DNA from: Saprospiraceae bacterium
GTDB taxonomy: Bacteria > Bacteroidota > Bacteroidia > Chitinophagales > Saprospiraceae
Direction of reading: 5' to 3'
Assembly: GCA_022448955.1 (NCBI GenBank)
Contig: JAKVCU010000053.1
Span: 1 to 64,000 of the forward strand
DNA length: 64,000 nucleotides
The notes below the pieces were generated by a model. The model was not told the DNA's origin. It ran no database searches and saw nothing but the letters and a program-made list of their open reading frames with translations. A program made the position numbers and the translations under genes. Below, one piece after another: positions 10,801 through 18,741 of this stretch. Position 1 is the first letter of the stretch, and every line of letters begins with the position of its first letter.

Positions 10801-12030
10801 CCAACATCTATTGAGTGTTTTGGAGAAACGAACGGAACCATTTCAATAGAAGTATTTAATGGTACAGCACCATTTGAATATAATTGGTCAGATGGAGGTC
10901 AAGAAGAAGATCGTGTGGATTTAGCGGCAGGAATTTATACCCTAACCATCACAGATTTTAACGGATGTACTTGGGTAGAATCCATTGAGATTATTCAACC
11001 AGATTCGAATATAGCGATTGATGTTATTGACTCTATTCCAGCTACTTGTTTTGGTGATGCAGATGCATTAGTGACCGTTGCTGCTTCAGGAGGAACAGCA
11101 GCTTACAGCTACGAATGGAGTAATGGTGTGCAAGATTCTACGATTTTAAATGTAGCAGCAGGCATCTTTACGCTTACGGTGACAGATGCCAATAACTGTG
11201 AAGCAGTCTTTGAAGTAGAAGCTTTAGAAAATCAAGACCTAAGTATTTTAGATACAGCAATCAATATTAGCTGTTATGATGAAATGGATGGGCAAGTAAG
11301 AATTGATTCTGCTTTTGGTGGAGTGCAGCCTTATGCCTTAAGTTTAGATGGGCCTGGTGGCTATAATGTAGACTTTTTCTTGAATGGAAATACGGGGCAA
11401 TTATTTAGTCAGTTAGATCCAGGGACTTATCAATTAAGTCTAATGGATGCAGAGGGGTGTACTTTAGAAAGTGAATATACGATCATCGAACCATCGGAAA
11501 TTTTTGTGGATATTCTTCAGGAAGATACGCTTTTGATTAGAGGAACTCGTTTTCAGTTAGATTTAGCGTATAATGTATCCCAACCAATTTTTACTTGGAC
11601 ACCAGCGGATAGTTTAAGTTGCAATGGTTGTGATAATCCGATTGCCAGACCATTTGTTTCGACTACTTATACTGTTACCATGGTTGATGAAAATGGCTGT
11701 GTTGCAACAGATGACATCTTTTTAGAAATTGAGAAAGTATATCAAGTTTATGTGCCAAATGTTTTCTCGCCAAATGGGGATGGCAATAATGACCAGGTAA
11801 CTGTATTTGGAGATGTAACTGTAAAAGAGGTAAAATCCTTTAAGATTTTTGACCGTTGGGGAGCTATGGTATTTGAGAATAATGACTTTCTTCCAAATTT
11901 ATTAATTGAAGGATGGGATGGCCGCCATTTAGGACAGCGAAATACCAATGTCTTTGTATACACTGCTGAAGTAGAGTTTATTGACGGAGAGGTGCGTTTC
12001 TTTAAGGGCGATATTTTGCTGATGCGCTAA
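4825..12030 (+). CDS. Giant secreted multidomain PKD/Ig-like protein with gliding motility-associated C-terminal (T9SS type B) sorting domain
   Basis: 2401 aa; signal peptide; many PKD-like modules (WDFGDGNTS, WDFGDDSLSLSANPTHVY); SprB-like repeats; C-terminus VYVPNVFSPNGDGNNDQVTVFG...FKIFDRWGAMVFEN...GDILLMR. Confidence 0.92.
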   Translation: MRHLLFLWAIIITPILLKSQCDADFDLPNGPYCGGETIVLAINNPTNGYNYQWQADGQNLSIGNTIFYTVPFFSTNQNVTITVFGLNQDSGVQECADAASITALAAVDPILMDIGFDPVAGEVPFTNCGATPSEPDYLLEVSNNSTPSNLIQTWTLEWGDGDTESGNGEPPATLDHLYQQTGTFNLVFTIIATNGCESTFEQEVFNGSNPAVGLENPGGTVNICAPEQISFPITGTTDNAPGTEYTIFVNGEQVAFFNHPPPATFDYTFNESSCGQTTTDGTFNNSIDVRIEASNPCFTSASIVQPITVGTPPTTSFSGNLGTSGCLDDTFIFTNTTVGATFVSNQMCNEAVSLDWTITPNTFQLISGELSGNNLNAANELEIIFDAVGTYTVTLTAGNNCGEDTFSQQITISPETVADAIPDNFDPCVPTSITYNDQSLNAVFHCWDIAPSTGWSVDDPKVPNPTFTFFQAGEYIISLTVDGCGEDVWMDTVVVADLPDVDLAAIADVCGETTFTFAPTISENGCAIESCEWTFTNSAGQEIFPNTNDCGPFDLLFDVPDTYFVNLDVTNCCGTTTVQDTFIVFASPMASANFNLDTDCVPSILSIDNQSNNFSSFGPWTVTPSAGFAFIGGTDANSFDPIFQFFEAGTYTISLEIFNEDCSEMDTWETTISVNAPPSVDLTEVPPATDCGSISFTPNANIEDGGCAASCEWTISTITGTVIQTFNVCDPPQVDINDPGGYVLTLATTNCCETVTIADTFFVSEFPIAEADADLVGEFGCAPSVICFTNNSSFNESNQWTITPNTGINFVNGTNENSDNPCIEFTERGTYDVQLMISNSCDMSVWDTTIIIFESPSAIIDPIDDGCDELTFTPNGMIDDGGCAVSCEWTLQLEGMEVQTFSTCTPPELTLNDAGNYTMELTLTNCCDVVTITEDFFIQASESVDAGPDTSLCAGDPCLPLSTDGTWTDPDGNVITEFCPETAGTFELTFTLTTGLCSGSDVIELIVHPLPVVTITNNPLINELCTNDAPIQYTAEPLGGTWSSSGIGLSANGALDPFVAGVGIDTITYTYTEPSTGCTNFAEFEVTIEGPQLQSIPDTTLCESDQNIDLEALYGIIETGGSGTWDGPGIIDADNGIFNSILAGSMGSDTTFQLTYTFETDFGCESGDSIDIQIIQGVQADAGPDLMVCISDSTLQLSANLSGIWSGEGVVNSGGLVDLMATGAGVFDFYYIVFEGESCETTDTVSVNIIDMNSVEAGEDLYLCETEGITTLTGFSLPADASGQWSGISFLDDVNGTFDVQMLDPGQYTLFYTATSNILNTCLGVDSMQLIVDTLPIPSFEIEGIPCIGEEVTFVNTTTGANQYEWTVNNVFAGDDPDLVLDFPIAGAYIIELTVFTINPTNSFDILCETTITEVLNISEPPLFVGFDATPIEGCADLEVLLSNQSIGENLAFIWWLDNDTLDIPSDSIITLGQGFADTLYTIRLEVNNNCGGEVASQEFLVYPRPIPIFATVQDTFCSGESIIIGNASLGNPDSYTWCVDGVVVGTGPIAPEIIIQSDSTSTHFISLKVENECDMDTLMQEVIIQPTDVNAFFSISDDEVCVGDTIFITNFSTFNVDVSYDFGNEEDFSNDANTFVVYDSAGTYTITQQAFGCGFDEFSVMVIVNPAPVPAFMIDPLYCEGTSIEPENMTVATGFAWYLNDSLISSEGMPLIEDLLPGNYTLALIAESNVGCTAIREEAFMVLPAPSPAFSFSDTVCSQQSMEFFNETNGNIQDCLWDFGDGNTSIDCNPMHTYEAAGDYIVCLQITDINGCRNTTCQIINVRATPVANFDYEVMDDCAPSEVTFINLSDSANAFAWDFGDDSLSLSANPTHVYAGAGAYVIELLAFNDSVCVSSFTQTITITPTPVADFTVDNFSICAPDDIQFTNTSSGNITSFAWDFGDSLVSFEENPMHFYDTPGTYTVTLIVNTGECKDTIQQEVEAFEPVLATATPTSIECFGETNGTISIEVFNGTAPFEYNWSDGGQEEDRVDLAAGIYTLTITDFNGCTWVESIEIIQPDSNIAIDVIDSIPATCFGDADALVTVAASGGTAAYSYEWSNGVQDSTILNVAAGIFTLTVTDANNCEAVFEVEALENQDLSILDTAINISCYDEMDGQVRIDSAFGGVQPYALSLDGPGGYNVDFFLNGNTGQLFSQLDPGTYQLSLMDAEGCTLESEYTIIEPSEIFVDILQEDTLLIRGTRFQLDLAYNVSQPIFTWTPADSLSCNGCDNPIARPFVSTTYTVTMVDENGCVATDDIFLEIEKVYQVYVPNVFSPNGDGNNDQVTVFGDVTVKEVKSFKIFDRWGAMVFENNDFLPNLLIEGWDGRHLGQRNTNVFVYTAEVEFIDGEVRFFKGDILLMR

Positions 12031-12150
12031 TTTTTGGGACGTAGAGTTATTAGAGGAGCAGAGATCGAAGAGCATTAATAAACTGGTTTAAGGATACTTT
12101 GCCAAACTATGTGTAAATTACTGAACTTTTGAACATGTAAATTATGCATA

Positions 12151-13023
12151 GTGGCACTTACAGAAATTTGGACAGGATCAGCGCATTATCTTTGTGATAC
12201 AGAATTGGCACAAGCATTCCATATGGCTAGAGTCTTGGGGATGCCATTATTGATTGAAGGAGAGCCAGGGACTGGGAAAACAGAATTGCCTATTCAATAT
12301 GCAGAAAATCGAGACCTACCTTTATTTGTCTATCCTGTAGGGAGTAAGAGTACCGTTGAGCAATTTGTGGCCAAGTTTGATCACGTGAAATACTTGAGAG
12401 ATTCTCAAGTAGAAGTATTGAATGCACAACGTGCAGAAAAAGGTTTAGAACCTTTAAAAAGTGGCGGAAGAAGCACTGAGCAGTTGGATGATTATATCAT
12501 TCTTGGCCCTGGGGCACAAGCATTTAGCCATCCGCATTCTGTATTGTTGATTGATGAAATCGATAAAGCCCCTCGTGAATTTCCTAATGATTTATTATTT
12601 GCGTTAAGCCATAGAAAGTTTGTCTTGCCTGAATCAGGCCGAGAAATTGCCGTAAGTGAGGAAGAAATGCCTGCTATTGTAATCACAAGTAATCGAGAGC
12701 AAGAACTACCTACCGCTTTCAAAGGGCGTTGTATTTATCACTATATTTCATTCCCCGAGCCAGATTTGATGCGTGATATCCTAGCAAAGCATTTTACGGA
12801 AGTAGAAGAAGAAGTGATTCAAAAAGCAATGGACTTATTTTACCAAATGCGAAAACTAGGTCTAGAAAGAGCACCTTCTACAAGGGAATTGTTGAATTGG
12901 TTAAAATACCTCCATCGTTTTCCAAAGGAAAAAGCATTGTCAAAAATTGACGAAAAAGAAGGACTCGGTGCATTAATCAAGACACAAGCCGATTTAAAGA
13001 AAGTGATACAAAGAATGCGATAG
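12151..13023 (+). CDS. MoxR-family AAA+ ATPase
   Basis: 290 aa; Walker A GEPGTGKTE, Walker B VLLIDEIDKA, sensor-like ITSNREQELPTAFKGR; GTG start. Confidence 0.88.
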   Translation: MALTEIWTGSAHYLCDTELAQAFHMARVLGMPLLIEGEPGTGKTELPIQYAENRDLPLFVYPVGSKSTVEQFVAKFDHVKYLRDSQVEVLNAQRAEKGLEPLKSGGRSTEQLDDYIILGPGAQAFSHPHSVLLIDEIDKAPREFPNDLLFALSHRKFVLPESGREIAVSEEEMPAIVITSNREQELPTAFKGRCIYHYISFPEPDLMRDILAKHFTEVEEEVIQKAMDLFYQMRKLGLERAPSTRELLNWLKYLHRFPKEKALSKIDEKEGLGALIKTQADLKKVIQRMR

Positions 13024-14352
13024 ATGTTTGAAAGTCTTCCACATACTTTTCGAGAATATAACTTGAAGGCAGATGTGCGTACGCTCATCATGCTTCGTAA
13101 GAGTTTTGATCGTGGGTTGATCAGAACACTAGGGGATATTTATCTGGTATTAAAAGGCTTAATTACCAACTCGCCCAAAGAGTATGGCCCGTTTACGCAG
13201 GCTTTCTATCAATATTTTTTAGATATTTCGATTAAGAAAGGGGAGATGTTGGATAGCGCCATCCTTCGCTCAGAAACTTTCAAAAATTGGAAAGAAAAAT
13301 ACTTAGAAGACTGGAATGAAGAAGAGCCAGAGTCTAAAGCTTTGATTGATCAATTTCTGCAAGAAGTACACCTAAGCTCTTATGATATCAAGAAAATATT
13401 AGACGGCAAAGAGGTGCTTAGCCAAGATGATCCCAACCGAAAAGATAGTCTGAGCGATGAAGCTGATCCGAATGAAACCAACTTAGATACTGCTATTGAT
13501 TATAGCGATGTACCACTAGAGGAACTTCTGGAGCGGATGAAGCAAGTTGCTCAACAGCAGCTACGCCGTCATGCTGGAGGAAATCATTGGATAGGGCAGG
13601 GGGGGAATTCGCCTTACGGCAATAATGGTGCAGCCAAAGGTGGTGTACGAGTCGGCGGTAGCGGTGGTGGAAAAATGGCTAGGAAGGTCATCGGTGATCG
13701 CAATTTTTATCCTGTAGATCGGAAATTACGCCTTCAAGATAATAATGTAGATGTCGCCTTAGCTTATCTAAAAGGGATTGAAGATGAAACGGCTTATCGC
13801 CAGTTAGATATTCCAATGACGATCAAACAAGGTGTGAAGGAAGGAGGCTTGTTTTTACCCTACGAAAAAGAGAAAATCGAGCAAAAAGTCCAAGTAATTT
13901 TAATGATCGATAATGGGGGATGGTCGATGTCTCCGTACATCAAGCCAGTAACGAAGTTATTTTCAAAAATGAAAAGACGCTTCGCACACGATCTAAAGAC
14001 TTACTATTACCATAATACGATCTATGGAGGTGCTTATAAAGATGCTCAACGATTGCAGTTTATTTCTATTGATCGGATCTTAAAGGAAGACAAGAATTAC
14101 AGCATTTTTGTCATTGGAGATGCAGATATGGCATCCTACGAATTGAGCGAAGAGAGTATCCAGAATTGGCAAGCCCTCCAAGAAAAATACCCTAGAATGG
14201 TATGGCTCAATCCTGTAGAAGAACGCTTCTGGCCAAGTTCTTACACCATTAATGTATTACGACAAGTAATTCCTATGTATCCACTGACGCCAGAAGGTAT
14301 AGAAAGAGCTGTCCTCCACATGAACCAAAAACGACAGTTCCAAAAGACCTAG
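13024..14352 (+). CDS. VWA domain-containing CoxE-like protein, MoxR partner
   Basis: 442 aa; starts one base after the MoxR stop; VQVILMIDNGGWSMSPYI (VWA MIDAS-like region). Confidence 0.82.
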   Translation: MFESLPHTFREYNLKADVRTLIMLRKSFDRGLIRTLGDIYLVLKGLITNSPKEYGPFTQAFYQYFLDISIKKGEMLDSAILRSETFKNWKEKYLEDWNEEEPESKALIDQFLQEVHLSSYDIKKILDGKEVLSQDDPNRKDSLSDEADPNETNLDTAIDYSDVPLEELLERMKQVAQQQLRRHAGGNHWIGQGGNSPYGNNGAAKGGVRVGGSGGGKMARKVIGDRNFYPVDRKLRLQDNNVDVALAYLKGIEDETAYRQLDIPMTIKQGVKEGGLFLPYEKEKIEQKVQVILMIDNGGWSMSPYIKPVTKLFSKMKRRFAHDLKTYYYHNTIYGGAYKDAQRLQFISIDRILKEDKNYSIFVIGDADMASYELSEESIQNWQALQEKYPRMVWLNPVEERFWPSSYTINVLRQVIPMYPLTPEGIERAVLHMNQKRQFQKT

Positions 14353-14506
14353 TAAAAACGCCAAACTCACCTCTGGACAATTTTACAAGAGTCCTTTCCT
14401 TCGCCAATAATTTAATCGTATCTAAGTTCTTATGATTGTAGGGTGTACTAAAGAGTAGGCGCGAGCTGCTGAGTAGCCTTATGCTTCAATCCCACCAAGG
14501 CTATGT

Positions 14507-15853
14507 CTAGCTTTTTAAGATGGATTTCATCCATCCGACTGTTTCTGTAATGATGGACGGGTTGAAGTTTTGACGCATATAAGCATCATCAAATCTTCCG
14601 CTATCGCGTAAACTGACATAAGCTTTCATCGAAGGCACAATAGCAAATCCATGCTCTGTACGACTTAAGATTTTCCAAAGACCTTTGCCTGGATACATCG
14701 AATTGACCAGCTCTGCTGTTGTCTTTGCCCATTCTTCATCTACAGCATTCAAATCGCACTCGCCATGTAGCGCTAAGACATAGCAATTTGCCTTTTGGAA
14801 GGCAGTGGTGATGTTCGTTTCATTGATTTCTTGCATGAAGGAATAATGTCTTCCGATCATTCTATCACCATCTCTCTGTGGTAAACCTGTAGGCATTAAT
14901 GCTTTGTAGGTAGGATTTTTTTCTAGTTCTTTTGGGGGCATTTTCTTCACTAAATAATCATATAATAAAGGCCCTCTTGTACGCACGTTTTCTTCAACTG
15001 TCACGTAATCTGTGCCAGAAATGACTTCTTGTTTTCTTAGTACTTTAAGGAGGTATTCATACCATGTCGTAGCCACACTACCGTAGTTGATAATTCCTCT
15101 AACTGGAACTTCAGCTGCAATTAAAGGAGCGGTAACGCCACCTAAAGAATGACCAAATAAGAATATATTCTCAGGGTCTATTTCCGGTATTTTCTTCAAA
15201 TCTTTTAGCGCTTTTTTAAAGGCAGCCACTTCGTAGTGAAAACCTATATCCTCACAATTGGGCAAACCTTGGCAATCACCAATACCTGGTTTTTCCACTC
15301 TAAAAACGGCAAAGCCATTTTCCATCCAACCATTGACTAATCTTTTTATGGGTTCTGTATCAGAGTAATAAAAATCAATGGAGCTACAGCTAAATCCCTG
15401 TAGAAAAAATATTACTGGAGGGTTTTCTACGCCTTTCGGCAAATGTAGAATAGAGCGTAGCTTTCCTTGATCATATTCTACCGCACCATATTTCACTATT
15501 CCAAACTTCGACTCTTCCAAAGGTTTCCCCTGAACTAAACCTTTTAATAGTATCTCAGTCTCACCACGTCTAACCTTCACTTCAATGGCCTGCCCTGCGC
15601 GCCAAGTACTAGTTTTAGCCTCTAAAGCCTGTACGTCATTAGTAGTTTCGCCATCAACAGAAAGTAAGATATCTCCATCTTCTATGGTTAAAATACTAGC
15701 GGTACTATTGGGTGAAATATCTTGAATGAGGATGCCATTATTATCTTCAGTGGCAGCGATTCTAGCTCCTAGCTCACCCTTTCGTTCCAGATTCTGGCCA
15801 AAGCTATAGGTGGAAATCGCGATACAAATGATTAAAAAGAATAACTTTTTCAT
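14507..15853 (-). CDS. Alpha/beta hydrolase with N-terminal PDZ-like domain, secreted
   Basis: 448 aa; signal peptide; PDZ-like GILIQDISPNSTASILTIEDGDILLSVDG; nucleophile elbow GHSLGG; TEHGF near C-terminus. Confidence 0.82.
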   Translation of the reverse strand: MKKLFFLIICIAISTYSFGQNLERKGELGARIAATEDNNGILIQDISPNSTASILTIEDGDILLSVDGETTNDVQALEAKTSTWRAGQAIEVKVRRGETEILLKGLVQGKPLEESKFGIVKYGAVEYDQGKLRSILHLPKGVENPPVIFFLQGFSCSSIDFYYSDTEPIKRLVNGWMENGFAVFRVEKPGIGDCQGLPNCEDIGFHYEVAAFKKALKDLKKIPEIDPENIFLFGHSLGGVTAPLIAAEVPVRGIINYGSVATTWYEYLLKVLRKQEVISGTDYVTVEENVRTRGPLLYDYLVKKMPPKELEKNPTYKALMPTGLPQRDGDRMIGRHYSFMQEINETNITTAFQKANCYVLALHGECDLNAVDEEWAKTTAELVNSMYPGKGLWKILSRTEHGFAIVPSMKAYVSLRDSGRFDDAYMRQNFNPSIITETVGWMKSILKS

Positions 15854-15904
15854 TTCTTTTGTGGTTATTGATGGTGAATATCTGTTTGAATTTATCCATT
15901 TCTT

Positions 15905-16579
15905 ATGGAAATAGCATTGTCCCCATTATGGTTATCTTTTCAATTAGCGTTGATAACGTCCATTTTGTTATTCATTATTGGGGTACCTATTGCTTATGCC
16001 TTATCTCAAAGCCGTTCTAGGTATAAATTTTTGTGGGAAGCCATATTTAGTCTTCCTTTAGTCTTACCGCCATCTGTTTTGGGTTTTTATCTCTTATTAG
16101 TATTTTCTCCAAATTCGGGTTTAGGTTTGTTTTTGAAAGATGTTTTCCAGATACAATTGGTTTTCACCTTTTCAGGTTTACTTATTGGTTCTGTGATTTA
16201 TAGTTTCCCTTTTATGGTTCAGCCAGTTCAGGCCGCCATGGAAAATCTGCCAAAGTCTTATAACGAAGCTGCACAAACTATGGGGAAAACTAGGTGGGAA
16301 ATATTGCGATTTATCATTCTACCCAATATCCAACCCGCATTATTATCTGGCTTGGTGCTTAGTTTTGCTCACACAATTGGGGAGTTTGGAGTGGTTTTGA
16401 TGTTGGGGGGGAACATTCCAGGGGTGACTCGAGTAGCTTCTTTAGCGGTATTTGATGAGGTAGAATCTTTAAATTATTCTGCGGCACATTTTTATTCTTT
16501 TATTTTACTGATCAGTTCATTTGTCATCATAGCACTTACTTATTGGTTAAATAAGAAAGCAAAATTGATTAGGCTATGA
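15905..16579 (+). CDS. modB: Molybdate ABC transporter permease
   Basis: 224 aa; ModB-type LPLVLPPSVLGFYLLLVF, EAAQTMGKTRWEILRFIILPNIQPALLSGLVLSFAHTIGEFGVVLMLGGNIPG. Confidence 0.88.
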   Translation: MEIALSPLWLSFQLALITSILLFIIGVPIAYALSQSRSRYKFLWEAIFSLPLVLPPSVLGFYLLLVFSPNSGLGLFLKDVFQIQLVFTFSGLLIGSVIYSFPFMVQPVQAAMENLPKSYNEAAQTMGKTRWEILRFIILPNIQPALLSGLVLSFAHTIGEFGVVLMLGGNIPGVTRVASLAVFDEVESLNYSAAHFYSFILLISSFVIIALTYWLNKKAKLIRL

Positions 16580-17322
16580 TAGAGGTGAAGGTACAAAAGC
16601 GCTTGATGACCTCAGATGGCGAGCGAGATTTGAAGGTCGATTTTTGGCTTTCGCCAAATCAGATTACAGCTATCTGTGGTAAATCAGGTGTGGGGAAAAC
16701 GACACTTCTGCGCCTTATAGCAGGTTTAGATAAAGCCGATAAAGGACGGATTAAAGTCGGAGCTGATACTTGGTTTGACGAAAGTCAAAATATACAGCTT
16801 AAAGCGCAGGAGCGTAGAGTAGGGTTTCTATTTCAAGATTTTGCCCTTTTCCCTAATATGACGGTGCGTGAAAATCTCAGCTTTGCATTACAATCTAAAG
16901 AAGATAGCTACCTTATTGATCAATTATTAGAAGAAACTGGGCTACAAAAACTGCAAGATCGTTATCCTAGGCAGCTGTCTGGAGGACAGCAGCAAAGAAC
17001 AGCCTTAGCAAGAGCATTGGTGCAAAAGCCAGCTGTATTGTTATTGGACGAACCTTTATCTGCATTAGATATAGAAACACGCCTAAAGCTCCAAAAACTA
17101 TTACAACAGCTACAAGTCAAGTATGAAATGACTGTCCTCATGGTCAGTCATGACATCCTAGAAATTGCTCGCTTAGCCCATCAAATTATCAAGATCGATA
17201 ATTTTGAAGCGCAAGTTTATGACCAAGTGCAGGATGCCTTTCCTATGGAAGTTATCCAATCTCAAATCCATGCACTAGAAGCTATTTATCAGAGCAAGAA
17301 AACAAACCCTAGACCAAGGTAA
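16576..17322 (+). CDS. modC: Molybdate ABC transporter ATP-binding protein (no full C-terminal TOBE region)
   Basis: 248 aa; Walker A GKSGVGKTT, signature LSGGQQQR, Walker B LLLDEPLSALD; 4-bp overlap with modB. Confidence 0.85.
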   Translation: MIEVKVQKRLMTSDGERDLKVDFWLSPNQITAICGKSGVGKTTLLRLIAGLDKADKGRIKVGADTWFDESQNIQLKAQERRVGFLFQDFALFPNMTVRENLSFALQSKEDSYLIDQLLEETGLQKLQDRYPRQLSGGQQQRTALARALVQKPAVLLLDEPLSALDIETRLKLQKLLQQLQVKYEMTVLMVSHDILEIARLAHQIIKIDNFEAQVYDQVQDAFPMEVIQSQIHALEAIYQSKKTNPRPR

Positions 17323-18578
17323 TCTCCTCTTTTGATGGAGCCAACACCACCTTGGAAGAAATAGTTATTACCACCAAATCCATCTCCAGATGATCCTGAA
17401 CTACCACTGCGGTCAATGTAAGCCAAACTTAAATATACGCTGGGGCTGAAGTAATAATTTAAGGTCAATTCAAAATAGCGATCTTCTCCTGATAAGGCCC
17501 CCAAATTCCTTGCCCTTTCTTGTCCATCATCAGTGGTTTCCCCATTAAAAAAGACATAAGTGACAACAGGCTCAAGGTTTCTTGCTCCCATAGGAATATT
17601 ATAACTTAAGCGGATGTAGCCAGTTTGAGAGGACGCTTCTCCGATATTTGCTGAGGATCTGTAAAGCGTCATCCACTCGCCACCTAAATTAAATCCACCC
17701 CAGTTGGCTAAAAAATCAACACCATACGATCTGCTGACATCCCAGCTGGCCATTTTGCCATTTTCACTACCTGAAAATGCTAAAGTCAAGCCATTACGTT
17801 TGCCAAAATAATTGTGTTTATGGCCGTTGTTATACTGAGCAAACTCCGGTTCTCCAAAATGAAAAGCAACTCGATAAGTTAACAATGGACTTTGGGCAAT
17901 GCCTGCTGAATTTCCTCCAAGGCTTGGAAAAGAAGGATTAAATAGACCTAAATTGTAGTCTATTGCAAATTTCCCATTTTCCTCATTTTTATATTGCCCA
18001 CCTGCATTAAATCCAACGGCTCTTCCAGGCCCCGTTCCGACAGTATGACGTCTAATATAATTCTGTGACCAAGCTTTTTCGAATGAGCCAATCCGAAAAG
18101 CAGAATTATTGCTCGATCGCCCTAGCATAGGCGTCATATAACCAAAAGTAAGATGCAGAAGATCATTGTCCTGATAGGCTTTCCAACCCACTTTAGCTGT
18201 CCATAATCGAAAAATTGGAGAACCCCCATTATTTCCAATACCTACGGTCCCTGCCAATAAGTCTTTTCCAATAAAATCAAAAGCACCTAAGAGTACATAG
18301 GAAAATTGGTTAAAGGCTTTTCCTTTAAAACCAAGATTCATCCTTCGCATCATAAAATTAAGTCGGTTATCTACTGCTTCGTAATTCTGCCTGTCTATAT
18401 TGTAGACTTCATAATCCAATGTATAAGTGGCCCATGCCTGAAAATTGACGATGGGTGTAATGGTGATATTTGTTTTGTCAAACGTGTTTTCTTGCGCATA
18501 ACTATTGATCGTATTTAATACGAATACGACGAATAATAGCAGTGTGATTTTCTGTGAAATATTGAGACGAATATGCAT
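17289..18578 (-). CDS. Outer-membrane porin (phosphate-selective-porin-like)
   Basis: 429 aa; signal peptide; beta-barrel aromatic pattern; 3' end overlaps the convergent modC by 34 bp. Confidence 0.7.
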   Translation of the reverse strand: MHIRLNISQKITLLLFVVFVLNTINSYAQENTFDKTNITITPIVNFQAWATYTLDYEVYNIDRQNYEAVDNRLNFMMRRMNLGFKGKAFNQFSYVLLGAFDFIGKDLLAGTVGIGNNGGSPIFRLWTAKVGWKAYQDNDLLHLTFGYMTPMLGRSSNNSAFRIGSFEKAWSQNYIRRHTVGTGPGRAVGFNAGGQYKNEENGKFAIDYNLGLFNPSFPSLGGNSAGIAQSPLLTYRVAFHFGEPEFAQYNNGHKHNYFGKRNGLTLAFSGSENGKMASWDVSRSYGVDFLANWGGFNLGGEWMTLYRSSANIGEASSQTGYIRLSYNIPMGARNLEPVVTYVFFNGETTDDGQERARNLGALSGEDRYFELTLNYYFSPSVYLSLAYIDRSGSSGSSGDGFGGNNYFFQGGVGSIKRGDYLGLGFVFLL

Positions 18579-18672
18579 GACTAGATTTTTTCGCTAAACT
18601 ATAAAAGTTTAACATAAAGTTGCCGGCAATGTTATGTAAACAAACCAAAATTATTTTCTCCTTCTTCAAGGC

Positions 18673-18703
18673 TTGAAAAAAACGTAGAATTACAATATAT
18701 TTG
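18673..18703 (+). promoter_or_regulatory. Bacteroidota-type promoter for hppD
   Basis: TTG (18673-18675), 20-nt spacer, TATATTTG (18696-18703), 39 nt upstream of the ATG. Confidence 0.6.
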
Positions 18704-18741
18704 CCTAAGCAATAATTGTTGTACTAATTAAATTAAAAACC

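Noticed and set aside
12151-14352. MoxR/VWA pair as an anti-phage defence island
   Set aside because: No nuclease, protease effector, mobile element or other defence gene is nearby; neighbours are housekeeping or surface genes.
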